Below, one piece after another: positions 34,298 to 43,306 of a DNA stretch of 64,000 nucleotides. The DNA is from an uncultured Alphaproteobacteria bacterium (lineage in GTDB: Bacteria; Pseudomonadota; Alphaproteobacteria; UBA8366; GCA-2717185), in NCBI GenBank assembly GCA_943788635.1, contig CALSRA010000014.1, positions 31,385 to 95,384 on the forward strand. Direction: 5' to 3'. A model generated the notes under the pieces. The model made no database searches, was not told where the DNA came from, and worked only from the letters and a program-made list of their open reading frames with translations. The position numbers were made by a program, and so were the translations under genes. Within the stretch, counting starts at the first letter, position 1; every line of letters starts with the position of its first letter.

Positions 34298-34504
34298 TTA
34301 GTAGCCTTCGCGTTCCAGCCGCTTGCGCATCAGCTTCCGATGACGCCGCTTGGCTTCCGCCTGGTCGCGCGCCCGACGCTCGGACGGCTTCTCGTAGGAC
34401 TGCCGCAGTCTCATTTCGCGGAAAATGCCTTCTTTCTGCATTTTCTTTTTCAGAACGCGTAACGCCTGATCAACATCGTTGTTACGCACGATTACCTCAA
34501 CCAT
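34298..34504 (-). CDS. rpsU: 30S ribosomal protein S21
   Basis: A 68-residue, strongly basic protein beginning [20 protein letters not shown] and continuing with [20 protein letters not shown] and a Lys/Arg-rich tail. This is bacterial S21, which helps the 30S subunit pair with the Shine-Dalgarno region. The length and longer basic C-terminal tail are typical of alphaproteobacteria. GGGAGAAG precedes the ATG at 34504. A perfect 8-bp hairpin lies in its short leader. Confidence 0.97.
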   Translation of the reverse strand: MVEVIVRNNDVDQALRVLKKKMQKEGIFREMRLRQSYEKPSERRARDQAEAKRRHRKLMRKRLEREGY

Positions 34505-34519
34505 AACGACTTCTCCCGA

Positions 34520-34540
34520 AGCCGGCCCCGCAGGCCGGCT
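34520..34540 (-). promoter_or_regulatory. Leader hairpin upstream of rpsU
   Basis: AGCCGGCC (34520-34527) pairs perfectly with GGCCGGCT (34533-34540) around a 5-base loop. On the minus strand it lies 16-36 bases before the rpsU ATG. It is placed so that it could affect ribosome binding or act as an attenuator. No U-run follows closely, so it is not a simple terminator. Confidence 0.45.
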
Positions 34541-34771
34541 GTCGCATTAGCGACTGGTCAGAACAAACGCCGCGGAGATTCCGCAGCCTATTAGCGGTAC
34601 GCAGATTACATAAGCCGCAGCACGCGTCAATCCGGATTATCAAGTTATTGTATATGTTTCTCTCCGGCTTGTCTTGCGCCGAGTGTGCCGAATCCCCCGA
34701 ATCCGCCCGAAAAAGATGTAATATGGGGCATCCCGCCGGTGTTCCGCTGTCGGAGAAAGGCCGGACCGACC

Positions 34772-36046
34772 ATGAGTTTTTTCAGCATCGCCGCGATTCT
34801 CGTGGGGCTTTCGGCCCTGTTTGGCTTCATCAATCACCGATTCCTGCATTTGCCGCACACCATCGGGCTGGTGGTCATCGCGCTGGTTACGTCGCTGGCG
34901 ATTATCGGTTTCGACCTGATCAGCCCGAATGTGCGCATTGGCGAAACGGTTATCGGCGTGCTGCGGCAGATCGATTTCAACGAAACGTTGATGCGCGGCA
35001 TGCTGAGTTTCATGCTTTTTGCCGGGGCGCTGCATGCGGATTTTTCCGCCTTCCGGACCGGGCGATTGACTATCGGCGTGATGGCCTGTCTCGGCACCAT
35101 GATCTCGACCTTCGCCATCGGCGGGGCAATGTGGTTCCTGGCCGGGCTGTTCGGGCTCGACCTGCCGTTCATCTGGGCGCTGGTGTTTGGCGCGCTGATC
35201 AGCCCGACCGACCCGGTCGCGGTGCTCAGCCTGTTCAAAACCGTGCAGGTGCCCGATACCCTGCAGGCGAAGATGGCCGGCGAATCGCTGTTCAACGACG
35301 GCGTCGGTGTTGTGGTCTTCACCGTCGTGGTCGCGATTGCACTGTCCGGCGGTGGCGTCGGGGCGGGTGAAACTGGCGGCCATGGCGGCAGCATGGGCGC
35401 GCTGGATATCGTATGGCTGTTTGCGAAGGAAGCCGGCGGCGGTGCGGCACTGGGCCTTGTTGCGGGTTATATCGGCTACCGGGCCATGCATGGTATCGAC
35501 GAACCCAGCCTGGAGGTACTGATCACCCTGGCGCTGGTGATGGTTACCTACGCGCTGGCGCTGGCCCTGCATATGAGCGGCCCGCTCGCCATGGTCGTTG
35601 CCGGGCTGTTCATCGGTAATCGCGGCGTCAAATACGCGATGAGCGAGAAAACCCGTGCCGATGTGCTGACCTTCTGGACGCTTGTCGACGAAATCCTCAA
35701 TTCGGTCCTGTTCCTGCTGATCGGGCTGGAAGTGCTGGTCGTTGCCGCCGGGATCAGCCATATCTGGATTGCGCTGGCGGCCATCCCCGTGACCCTGCTG
35801 GCCCGGGCGCTCAGCGTGACAATCCCCATCGCCATCCTGTCGCGCCGCGAAACCTTCACCAAAGGCGCGGTGCCGGTGCTGATCTGGGGCGGGTTACGCG
35901 GCGGTATCGCGGTCGCCCTTGCGCTGTCCCTGCCGGACAACGAATACAAGGCGCCGATCCTCTCCATCACCTACGGCGTGGTCCTGTTCTCGATCATCGT
36001 GCAGGGCCTGACCGTAAAGCCGTTGGTCGAACGGATGGTCCGCTGA
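34772..36046 (+). CDS. Na+/H+ antiporter, CPA1 family
   Basis: About 424 residues, with 11-13 membrane segments. The CPA1 hallmark FGALISPTDPVAVLSLFKTV is present in the ion-binding helix, followed by AGESLFNDGVGVVVFTVVVA, whose N-D pair matches the cation-binding residues. A third conserved block is WGGLRGGIAVALALSLP. It exchanges cytoplasmic Na+ (or K+) for external H+, controlling pH and salt. ATG 34772 follows GGAGAAAGG; the frame extends upstream but without family character. The product lacks the long cytoplasmic C-terminal tail of eukaryotic members. Confidence 0.92.
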   Translation: MSFFSIAAILVGLSALFGFINHRFLHLPHTIGLVVIALVTSLAIIGFDLISPNVRIGETVIGVLRQIDFNETLMRGMLSFMLFAGALHADFSAFRTGRLTIGVMACLGTMISTFAIGGAMWFLAGLFGLDLPFIWALVFGALISPTDPVAVLSLFKTVQVPDTLQAKMAGESLFNDGVGVVVFTVVVAIALSGGGVGAGETGGHGGSMGALDIVWLFAKEAGGGAALGLVAGYIGYRAMHGIDEPSLEVLITLALVMVTYALALALHMSGPLAMVVAGLFIGNRGVKYAMSEKTRADVLTFWTLVDEILNSVLFLLIGLEVLVVAAGISHIWIALAAIPVTLLARALSVTIPIAILSRRETFTKGAVPVLIWGGLRGGIAVALALSLPDNEYKAPILSITYGVVLFSIIVQGLTVKPLVERMVR

Positions 36047-36062
36047 CGGCAGGGCGTGGTTC

Positions 36063-36887
36063 TCAGCGCGGTTGCGCGCCCCAGGCGATGCCGTTCTGCA
36101 GCAGGCGGGTGAAGTCTTCGGATTCCCATACGGCGTTGAATTCGGCCGGCATGCTGCCATCGGCGTTCACGCTGGGATGCACGGGGGAGGTGCTGCCCTC
36201 GCGGCCTTCATGGCAATGGCCCAGCCCGATATAGACGATCTCGCCGCGGCCCACGGGCCGGGCATAGGCCAGTGCCCGGGTCTTGCCGTCGGCTTGCAGG
36301 GCGGTGTCTTCATCAAACTGGAAGCCGAAGCCGGGCGGTGAGGGGTCCTTTGCCAGTTCCGTGGCCAGCAGGATGCGGCTGTTTGCCGGGTCGGTCAGTT
36401 CGATCAGGTAGAGTTCGTCCTGAACGGTGAACCGTTCCGGCAGGCCCTGCGTGACGGGGTGGTCGCCGGTGACGGCAACGTCGAAGGCCTGTATCGGCGG
36501 GTGGTTGAGGAAAAAGCAGCCCAGTGTTTCGTGATGGGCATCCTTGACCATTTTCTTGACCGGAATGCCGTTATGTTCGGCCCTGACGGCCTTGCCGCCT
36601 GACGTGCCATGCAGGGCGAGCCATTTGCCGCCCGCTTCCAGCCAGGCCTGCAGCGCCGCATTTCCGGCCCCCACAGGATAGGGACCGGCGACATAGGTGA
36701 TCAGCAGGTTGGTGCCGGGCAGCCAGCGTTCGATATCGACGTAATCATTCGCCGTGGTGACGGCTAGGTGATCCTGGGCGCCAAGCTGTTGCAGAAGCTG
36801 CCGGCGCGCGAAGTCCATGTCGTGGCCGCCGTTGGAACCGGGCGGAAAGCCGCCGGTGATGAGATGGGCGCGCAGGGTTTTCGTCAC
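36063..36887 (-). CDS. ThuA-like domain protein
   Basis: A 274-residue single-domain protein of the ThuA (trehalose utilisation, glutamine-amidotransferase-like fold) group. LRAHLITGGFPPGSNGGHDM is the first strand, LALHGTSGGKAVRAEHNGIP carries a conserved glycine-rich turn, and YIGLGHCHEGREGS is the histidine-containing block near the end. Members act on sugars or are of unknown function. A GTG at 36887 with GGAGG 7 bases upstream is a better start than the ATG at 36923. It converges with the antiporter gene. Confidence 0.85.
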   Translation of the reverse strand: MTKTLRAHLITGGFPPGSNGGHDMDFARRQLLQQLGAQDHLAVTTANDYVDIERWLPGTNLLITYVAGPYPVGAGNAALQAWLEAGGKWLALHGTSGGKAVRAEHNGIPVKKMVKDAHHETLGCFFLNHPPIQAFDVAVTGDHPVTQGLPERFTVQDELYLIELTDPANSRILLATELAKDPSPPGFGFQFDEDTALQADGKTRALAYARPVGRGEIVYIGLGHCHEGREGSTSPVHPSVNADGSMPAEFNAVWESEDFTRLLQNGIAWGAQPR

Positions 36888-37028
36888 GGCAGGTCCTCCG
36901 GTTCGCGGGCTTTTCAGGCGCAAGCGTAAAGGTGGGCGTGGTTATCGTCTACGCCTTTTGCGTGTGGCTGGGTTTCAACGGCGCGTGCAGGATCGAAAGA
37001 GCGGCACCGTCTTTCGATCTCATCCAAG

Positions 37029-37057
37029 CGTCATCCCGCACTTGATGCGAGGTGACA
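37029..37057. repeat. Diverged copy of the REP-like palindrome
   Basis: GTCATCCCGCACTTGATGCG at about 37031 is the reverse complement of the second palindrome near 10380-10405. Here the right arm has changed (AGGTGAC in place of GGGATCC), so the hairpin is weakened. It lies in the 200-bp gap between the ThuA-like gene and the GST gene. Confidence 0.6.
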
Positions 37058-37121
37058 GGTTGCGGTTGAAGGTTGCGCGTGGCGATGGCGCTGCACAGCC
37101 TTCAACCGCAACATTCTTTCG

Positions 37122-37994
37122 TCAGTCGGCCGCTTCGATCTTGTCCTGTGTTTTCGTATCGAAATCGCCGGCGTCGTGGCGTTCGCGCAGTTGCTCGCTC
37201 GGTTCGCCCCGCACCCGGTTGACCATCCGACCGCGCTTCACGGTTTCGCGGGCGTCGAGTTCCTTCGCCCAGCGCACGACATGGGTATAGGATTCCGCTT
37301 CCAGGAACTCCGCGGCGTTATACTGGTTGTGGATGACCAGCCCGCCATACCACGGGAAGATCGCGATATCGGCGATGGTGTAATCGTCGCCTGTTACATA
37401 GCGGTTATCGGCCAGTTGCCGGTTCAGCACGTCAAGCTGCCGTTTGGTTTCCATCGTGAAGCGGTCGATGGGGTATTGCTGCTTTTCCGATGCATAGGTG
37501 TAGAAATGCCCGAAGCCGCCGCCGACATAGGGGGCGCTGCCCATCTGCCAGAACAGCCAGGACAACATTTCGGCGCGGTTCGCCGGGTCCTTGGGCAGGA
37601 AGGCGTTAAATTTCTCGGCCAGGTACAGCAGCATCGCGCCGGATTCGAAAATCCGGGTCGGCGGGTTGGTGCTGTGATCCATCAGTGCCGGGATCTTGGA
37701 ATTCGGGTTCATGGATACGAAGCCGCTGCCGAACTGGTCGCCATCGCCGATCCGGATCAGCCAGGCGTCGTATTCGGCGCCCTTGTGACCGGCTGCCAGC
37801 AATTCTTCCAGCAGGATCGTGACCTTCACGCCATTGGGCGTGCCCAGCGAATACAGCTGCATCGGGTGCTTGCCGACGGGCAGTTCCTTTTCATGGGTTG
37901 CCCCGGCGATCGGCCGATTGGTGCTGGTAAAGGCCCCGCCGTCCTGCGCGTCCCATGTCCAGACTTTTGGGGGCGTATAGGATGAGTCACTCAT
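37122..37994 (-). CDS. Glutathione S-transferase, YghU/Nu-class type
   Basis: A 290-residue protein matching the disulfide-bond oxidoreductase YghU group. A long N-terminal extension (WTWDAQDGGAFTSTNRPIAG then THEKELPVGKHPMQLYSLGT) precedes the thioredoxin-like domain with NSKIPALMDHSTNP and FESGAMLLYLAEKF. The helical domain has YTIADIAIFPWYGGLV, the GST capping box. Nu-class enzymes bind two glutathione molecules and reduce organic peroxides or disulfides. Start ATG 37994 (MSDSSYTPP) is used; the frame runs 12 codons upstream. It stands apart from other genes. Confidence 0.9.
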   Translation of the reverse strand: MSDSSYTPPKVWTWDAQDGGAFTSTNRPIAGATHEKELPVGKHPMQLYSLGTPNGVKVTILLEELLAAGHKGAEYDAWLIRIGDGDQFGSGFVSMNPNSKIPALMDHSTNPPTRIFESGAMLLYLAEKFNAFLPKDPANRAEMLSWLFWQMGSAPYVGGGFGHFYTYASEKQQYPIDRFTMETKRQLDVLNRQLADNRYVTGDDYTIADIAIFPWYGGLVIHNQYNAAEFLEAESYTHVVRWAKELDARETVKRGRMVNRVRGEPSEQLRERHDAGDFDTKTQDKIEAAD

Positions 37995-38074
37995 TAATTT
38001 TTCTCCCAGTGTGTTGTCGTGTGTAACCACGCTTTGTGCCGATTATAGACGCATAATCCAATTCAATTCAGCGG

Positions 38075-39544
38075 TCAGTTCGAACTGATGAACTCCGCCG
38101 TGTTTCCGGGCGTCGGGGTTCCCATGAAGCCGCCGCGCTTGAGCACGGCTTCGCGGCCGCCATGTTTTTCGACCAGGTCTGCCTGGTCTTCATGGGCCCG
38201 CCGGTCGATGGTTTCCGGGTCGAACATCGTCCGCAAGATTGCTTCGAAGCCGGCCAGCCTGTCCCGGGCCTCGGGCTTCGGCGCGAGGTTGTCCATTTCC
38301 TCGGGGTCCGATTCCAGGTCAAACAGTTCAGGCGGGTAGCCGACATAATAGACGTATTTAAACCGGCCCTGCCGGATCATGAAGGCACCGGAAGACGCGC
38401 CGACGGCGTGGTACTCTCCGCCAACCGCGCGGGTCGGGTCATCATCGGCATTGGCGAGGTCGAACAGCGATTTGCCCGGCATAGCCTGTTCCGCGTCGGT
38501 CAACTCGATGCCGGTACAGTCCAGGATCGTCTGATAGCTGTCCAGCAGGTTGGTCGCGGTGTTGCTGACCTTGCCTGCCGGGACGCCGTCGCCGGCGATG
38601 ATCAGCGGAATGCCGGCTGATTCCTCGTAGAAATTGGATTTTCCCCACAATCCGCGGGCGCCCAGGTTATCGCCATGGTCGCTGGTATAGACGATCCGCG
38701 TATCGCCCATATGGCCGGTGGAATCCAGGGTGCCCAGCAGCTTGCCGATATTGTCGTCCAGGAAACTGACCATGCCGTAATAGGCGGCGCGGGCAATGGT
38801 GCGGGTTTTCGGGGTGAAAAACTGGTCGTAGATCTGACATTGCGCCAGTGCCTCGATCCAGGGATGGCGGGTATAGCCGGAGCCGGGTTGCCCTTTTGGC
38901 AACGGAATGCTGTCCCGGTCGTACATTTCATAAAATTCCGGCGGCGCAACCAGTGGGAAATGCGGGCAGACGAAGGACACGAACAGGACCCAGGGCTGGT
39001 CACCGTATTTCGGCGCTTCTTCGGTCAGCCAGGTCTGGGCCTCACGCAGGATGTCGCGGTCGTATTGCAGGTATGTTGAGTCCCCGGCGCCGACCCCTTC
39101 GGCCAGCTTCTTCGTCTGGTGCCGGACCGGCAGCGGCAGCTCGTCGCGGACCGCGCCGATCACATCGCCGGTCCCGTTGACCACATGCATCGGTATGATC
39201 TGTTCGTCGAAGCCGGTATCGTCCGCTTCATCGCGGTAATGCAGCTTGCCGATGGACGTCACCCGATAGCCCTGTTCCTGCAGGCGATGGTTCCAGCCCT
39301 TGATCGCGCCATGATAGGGGGTGCCGTTGCACCAGTTCCCGGTCTGGTGCGGGTACAGCCCGGTCGCCAGCGAGGCGCGGGCGGGCACGCAGATCGGCGA
39401 CGGCGTGTAATGGGCGGTAAACCGGGTGCCATGCGCCGCCAGCGCATCCAGGTTGGGTGTCCGGACCATCGGGTGTCCCGAACAGCTCATCGTCTGATTG
39501 CTGTGCTCGTCGGACATGATGAAGATCATATTCTGCGGTTTCAT
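38075..39544 (-). CDS. Type I sulfatase
   Basis: A 489-residue arylsulfatase/choline-sulfatase-type enzyme. The formylglycine motif C-x-P-x-R is in SPICVPARASLATGLYP (Cys52, Pro54, Arg56). The metal-binding DEH segment is near the start (FIMSDEHSNQ), with further ligand residues in YTSDHGDNLGARGLWGK. No signal peptide is visible, so it is cytoplasmic, which suits cleavage of an imported sulfate ester. Maturation needs a sulfatase-modifying enzyme, not found in the window. Start ATG 39544 gives the usual opening; the frame extends 21 codons further. Confidence 0.93.
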   Translation of the reverse strand: MKPQNMIFIMSDEHSNQTMSCSGHPMVRTPNLDALAAHGTRFTAHYTPSPICVPARASLATGLYPHQTGNWCNGTPYHGAIKGWNHRLQEQGYRVTSIGKLHYRDEADDTGFDEQIIPMHVVNGTGDVIGAVRDELPLPVRHQTKKLAEGVGAGDSTYLQYDRDILREAQTWLTEEAPKYGDQPWVLFVSFVCPHFPLVAPPEFYEMYDRDSIPLPKGQPGSGYTRHPWIEALAQCQIYDQFFTPKTRTIARAAYYGMVSFLDDNIGKLLGTLDSTGHMGDTRIVYTSDHGDNLGARGLWGKSNFYEESAGIPLIIAGDGVPAGKVSNTATNLLDSYQTILDCTGIELTDAEQAMPGKSLFDLANADDDPTRAVGGEYHAVGASSGAFMIRQGRFKYVYYVGYPPELFDLESDPEEMDNLAPKPEARDRLAGFEAILRTMFDPETIDRRAHEDQADLVEKHGGREAVLKRGGFMGTPTPGNTAEFISSN

Positions 39545-39631
39545 ATAGCGTTCCCTGTTCTTACTTTGATGGTCCGGGCGCGGTTGCGCCGCCTGTCGAC
39601 AATCCAATGCCGTCTGATACTAGCCGTAATG

Positions 39632-40423
39632 TCAGTGGTCGGCGATCCATGCCGCGATAGCCGCCACGACTTTATGTTCGATGCCCAGAAAACCGTGCGG
39701 GGTGGTCGCGCCGCAGGTCCGGCCATGGCCGCTGTCGCCGCCATCGACCAGTATCAGCGCGGCTGTCGGCGTGCCGGTCAGGCGCGACCGGATGCGTCCT
39801 GCCCCGGCGGGCGGGGTGACGGCGCATTCGTCTTCCAGATGATGGACCAGCAGCGTCGGTATCGCGATGCGCTCCAGTGCAAAGTCGAGAACTGTACCGT
39901 CTTGCTTACCGGATGCGCCGATTGACGCTGTCAGCACAAGGCCGTCCGGCCCCTTGTCCGCGAGCCCTGCGGCGGCGCCGGCGGCATCAAGGGTCCCGCG
40001 GCTGGTACCGACCAGCCAGACCAGCAGTTCCGGATAGCGTTCTCGCAATGCGGCGATAGCCTGTCCGATTTCTGCCATATGCTCTGCGGACATCCTGTAG
40101 GCGTAGGTCAGGCCGTCCCGGTTCCAGCGGTCCGAAGGCGCATCGACAAGCGCGGTGCCGATGCCGCCGGCGGCGAACAGGTTGCGGGAGCGGGTCAGAG
40201 AGTTGCCCGTCGTCCCGCGTATCGAGCCGTCCGCATTGATCCGTACGATGCCCTTGCCGCCGGGAAACAGCATCGCGATGGCCTTCGCTTCGGGGGGAAG
40301 CTCGATGAGCATCCTGAGAAAAACGCCGGCGCGCGGTTCGATCTCCAGCACTTCCGCTGAAGCCGCCGTGCGCATGGCCCCGGCGAGGCACAGTAGAATC
40401 AACCCGCAGCGCAGGATCGTCAT
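39632..40423 (-). CDS. Exported alpha/beta-hydrolase-like protein
   Basis: A 263-residue protein with a signal peptide (LRCGLILLCLAGAMRTAASA). LVWLVGTSRGTLDAAGAAAG holds the nucleophile serine in a G-x-S-x-G-like setting (GTSRG). HHLEDECAVTPP supplies the acid region and GFLGIEHKVVAAIAAWI the histidine near the end. The fold is that of esterases and dienelactone-hydrolase-like proteins. Secretion suggests action on an external or periplasmic ester. It lies between the sulfatase and SDR genes, all leftward but with gaps, so an operon is possible rather than certain. Confidence 0.75.
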   Translation of the reverse strand: MTILRCGLILLCLAGAMRTAASAEVLEIEPRAGVFLRMLIELPPEAKAIAMLFPGGKGIVRINADGSIRGTTGNSLTRSRNLFAAGGIGTALVDAPSDRWNRDGLTYAYRMSAEHMAEIGQAIAALRERYPELLVWLVGTSRGTLDAAGAAAGLADKGPDGLVLTASIGASGKQDGTVLDFALERIAIPTLLVHHLEDECAVTPPAGAGRIRSRLTGTPTAALILVDGGDSGHGRTCGATTPHGFLGIEHKVVAAIAAWIADH

Positions 40424-40453
40424 TCGGTGCTTTTCCCTACCGTCCCGGATCCG

Positions 40454-41203
40454 CTATTGCGCCAGGTAGCCCCCATCCACAGCCAATTCGGCGCCGGTAA
40501 TATAAGAGGCATCGTCACTGGCGAGGAACAGGTTGGCGTTGGCGACCTCTTCGATCTTGCCTTCGCGGCCCATCGGGATGGCGGCCATCATTTTGCTGCG
40601 AATTGCCGGGTCCGCGGTCATCTGTGAGGTCCGCATCGGCGGCATCACGCCGGGATGGACGGAATTGACGCGGATGCCGTCACGGGCGAACTGCACGGCG
40701 GCGGATTTGGTTGCCGTCCGCACGGCGCCCTTGGCCGCGTTATAGCCCATATGCACCATGCGTTGTCCGACAACGCCGGAAATGGACGATGTGTTCACGA
40801 TGGCGCCGCCGCCGGCTTTCTGCATGGCGGGGATCACGGCGCGCATGCCAAGGAACGTCCCGCCGGCATTGATCTTCATCTGCTGGTCCCAGGTGTCGGT
40901 GTTCAACAGGTCCGGGTGACTGCCGCTGACTCCGGCATTGTTGATCAGAACATCGACCCTGCCGTATCCGTCCAGTGTCGCCGCGACGACGGATTCCCAT
41001 TCCGTGGCGCTGGATACGTCCAGCTTCTCGAAACGCGCCGTGCCACCGGCGGCCGTGATCTCCGCGACAACTGCCCGGCCTTCGTCTTCCATCAGGTCAG
41101 CGACGACAACTGTCGCCCCTTCGCGCGCGAACAGCAGTGCGGTTGCCGCACCCATACCCGATGCGGCGCCTGTAACGATTGCAACCTTGTCCTTCAAACG
41201 CAT
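40454..41203 (-). CDS. Short-chain dehydrogenase/reductase
   Basis: A 249-residue classical SDR. The cofactor motif is VTGAASGMGAATALLFAREG, with an acidic residue after the second strand (VADLMEDE) that favours NAD(H). The NNAG motif is INNAGVSGS. The catalytic Ser is in NTSSISGVV, and Tyr and Lys in GYNAAKGAVR. Family members act on alcohols such as cyclohexanol, steroids or hydroxy acids. It is the last gene of the leftward run: binding protein, flavoprotein, 2Fe-2S protein, SDR. Confidence 0.93.
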   Translation of the reverse strand: MRLKDKVAIVTGAASGMGAATALLFAREGATVVVADLMEDEGRAVVAEITAAGGTARFEKLDVSSATEWESVVAATLDGYGRVDVLINNAGVSGSHPDLLNTDTWDQQMKINAGGTFLGMRAVIPAMQKAGGGAIVNTSSISGVVGQRMVHMGYNAAKGAVRTATKSAAVQFARDGIRVNSVHPGVMPPMRTSQMTADPAIRSKMMAAIPMGREGKIEEVANANLFLASDDASYITGAELAVDGGYLAQ

Positions 41204-41236
41204 GTGACTTCCCCCTGTTTTTCGGTTTGTGCTTCC

Positions 41237-41578
41237 TCAGCCCGTGACCGCCCCCAGCTTTTCCTTTGGTGGCACCGTGTCGGTGACAAGGTCGCGGATC
41301 AGGTTCTTGTTGCCGAGCGGTCGCACGGTAACGGCGCTGCTGGTCAGGCGCGCGGTGCAGGCGTATTCCGTTTTTCCCGCGATGCTGACCACGCATTCCT
41401 TGCAGGAATTTGCGTTGATGCAGCTGTAGCGGAAGGCGAGTGTCGCGTCGGCATGGGCGCGGATCCAGATCAGCCCGTCGAGGAGCGACATTCCTTCGCT
41501 GTAGGGAACCGTGAATGTTTCGTCTCTTGGTGTCTCGCCCGCGAGCCCGCGCTGGACGGTGATGGCAACACTGGTCAT
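41237..41578 (-). CDS. Stand-alone 2Fe-2S protein related to SdhB/FrdB N-terminal domain
   Basis: A 113-residue protein equivalent to the first (plant-type ferredoxin) domain of succinate dehydrogenase or fumarate reductase iron-sulfur subunits. RYSCINANSCKECVVSIAG provides three cysteines in a C-x5-C-x2-C pattern and YACTA the fourth ligand, enough for one [2Fe-2S] cluster. The [4Fe-4S]/[3Fe-4S] domain normally fused to it is absent. The gene's start overlaps the stop of the flavoprotein gene by 4 bp, so the two almost certainly form a complex in which it carries electrons from FAD. Confidence 0.85.
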   Translation of the reverse strand: MTSVAITVQRGLAGETPRDETFTVPYSEGMSLLDGLIWIRAHADATLAFRYSCINANSCKECVVSIAGKTEYACTARLTSSAVTVRPLGNKNLIRDLVTDTVPPKEKLGAVTG

Positions 41579-43299
41579 TCGGCAGCTCCGCTCGTGATGA
41601 TTTCGATATCGGCACGGCGGACCGGCAGGGTATCGAGGGCTATGTGCGCGCCGTTTCGTTTTATGCGCTGGTTATAGGCCTGGTCGGCGTCGGTATCGGT
41701 CATGTCCTCGCGCTGGTGGGCGCCGCGGCTTTCGGTGCGGTTAAGGGCCGAAACCGTGATCGCCTCCGCTGTCGCAAGTGCTGCCCGCAGGTCGAACCAT
41801 TCCTGAACGCCGAGCGCGAAAGCCCCGGTATCGCGCGGGTGCAGGGCGGGCAGGTCTATCGTCTGCATCTCACGGATACGGGAGAGCGCCTCGGCCAGTC
41901 CCGGCGCATTGCGCATCAGCCCGACCTTTTCCCACATCAGGGATTGAAGTTCGCCATACAGCGCACCGAACTCCAGTCCGCTTCGATTGTCGCCGCTGTT
42001 GGATAGACGCGCGATATCGCCAATCGCGTTCTGTGCCCATTCCGCTTGCCAACCGGGTGTGTTCGGGTTTTGCGCGGCGTTGCGCCCGGCGACTTCGCCG
42101 AAGACCAGCGCCTCGGTAATGGCGTTGCCGGACAGCCGGTTCGCGCCGTTGGCGCCGCCGACCGCCTCGCCCGCGGCGTATAATCCGGCAATCTCTGTTT
42201 CCATCTGCTCGTTCACGCGAATGCCGCCCATGTGATAATGGGCGATGGGGGCGACTTCGACCGGGTGGGTGGTCAGGTCGATGCCGTTGCGGGCCAGCCG
42301 GTCGATGACTGGGCCGAAGGCGTCCCGCAATGTGGCCTCACCGATATGTTCGAAGCTCAGCCAGGCGCCGCCATTTGGCGAGCCGCAACCGGCTTCGGCC
42401 TCCTTGACAATGGCATAGGCGGTGACGTCGCGGGGTGCTGTATAGGTGCCGGAATCCGTGGCGCCGTAGTTGTGGATGAACTCTTCCATATTGCCGTTCA
42501 GCAGCCGCCCCCCCAGCTTGTAGCGGAACGGGTCCCACATGATCGGATCCATGCCGACAAGGCGCGGGGCCAGATGCCCGATGGGAAAAAACTGTACGAA
42601 TTCCATATCGATCAGCGAGGCGCCGGCATCCAGCGCCAGCGCGTATGACTCGCCCCCCATATTGACTGAGGCACTGTTGCGCCGGTACAGCCGGGTCAAT
42701 CCGCCCGCCGCCAGGACGACCGCGCCGGCGGCGATCGTGACCGGCTTTCCGAAGTTCAGGTCAAGGGCAACCGCGCCCGCGACGCCGCCGTCCCGGGTAA
42801 CCAGCGACGTGACCGACAGGTTGCTGACCCGGCGGATGCCGTCGGTCTTTGCGATCTTCGCGCGCAGCGTTTTTGCGACGGCCGGACCGGTATTCAGGAA
42901 GTCGACAAAAACGCAACGCGGTCCGTCATGCCCCGGCGCCATGACCTGTTTCAGGTGGCCGTCCTCGCGCGTCCAGCCGACGCCCCATTCGTCCATCTCG
43001 CGAATCCGGTCCGGCCCTTCGCGGCACAGCAGGGCGGCCAGTTCCTCGTCGCACAGCCCGCGACCGGCTGTCAGCGTATCGGCGTGGTGGCGGGTCCAGT
43101 GGTCCGGCGCCTGCTCGCCCATGGCAACGGCGACGGTCATCTGCGCCATGATCGTCGCACCGCCGCGCCCGATCAGGCTCTTATCCAGCAGAAGCACCTG
43201 CTTGCCATGCTGTGCGGCGGCGATCGCGGCGTACATGCCGGCGCCGCCCGCGCCGATGACCAGCACATCGGTTTTCAGATGGGTGACTGCATCGCCCAT
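41575..43299 (-). CDS. SdhA/FrdA-type FAD-dependent dehydrogenase subunit
   Basis: About 574 residues. The FAD-binding motif is VLVIGAGGAGMYAAIAAAQH, followed by LIGRGGATIMAQMTVAVAMG. The succinate-dehydrogenase-like substrate region HYHMGGIRVNEQMETEIAGL and then GLYAAGEAVGGANGANRLSG is present, as is the C-terminal SRGAHQRED block. It is closer to aspartate oxidase/fumarate reductase-like flavoproteins of unknown substrate than to SdhA itself; the membrane subunits are missing. The start at 43299 lies 7 bp after the upstream gene. With the 2Fe-2S protein it forms a soluble two-subunit oxidoreductase. Confidence 0.88.
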   Translation of the reverse strand: MGDAVTHLKTDVLVIGAGGAGMYAAIAAAQHGKQVLLLDKSLIGRGGATIMAQMTVAVAMGEQAPDHWTRHHADTLTAGRGLCDEELAALLCREGPDRIREMDEWGVGWTREDGHLKQVMAPGHDGPRCVFVDFLNTGPAVAKTLRAKIAKTDGIRRVSNLSVTSLVTRDGGVAGAVALDLNFGKPVTIAAGAVVLAAGGLTRLYRRNSASVNMGGESYALALDAGASLIDMEFVQFFPIGHLAPRLVGMDPIMWDPFRYKLGGRLLNGNMEEFIHNYGATDSGTYTAPRDVTAYAIVKEAEAGCGSPNGGAWLSFEHIGEATLRDAFGPVIDRLARNGIDLTTHPVEVAPIAHYHMGGIRVNEQMETEIAGLYAAGEAVGGANGANRLSGNAITEALVFGEVAGRNAAQNPNTPGWQAEWAQNAIGDIARLSNSGDNRSGLEFGALYGELQSLMWEKVGLMRNAPGLAEALSRIREMQTIDLPALHPRDTGAFALGVQEWFDLRAALATAEAITVSALNRTESRGAHQREDMTDTDADQAYNQRIKRNGAHIALDTLPVRRADIEIITSGAAE

Positions 43300-43306
43300 G
43301 TCCGGT

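Noticed and set aside
34640..35761. Long minus-strand frame (373 codons) opposite the Na+/H+ antiporter
   Set aside because: It is the complementary-strand shadow of the antiporter gene, rich in His, Gln, Arg and Asp with no family pattern, whereas the plus-strand gene has clear CPA1 motifs.
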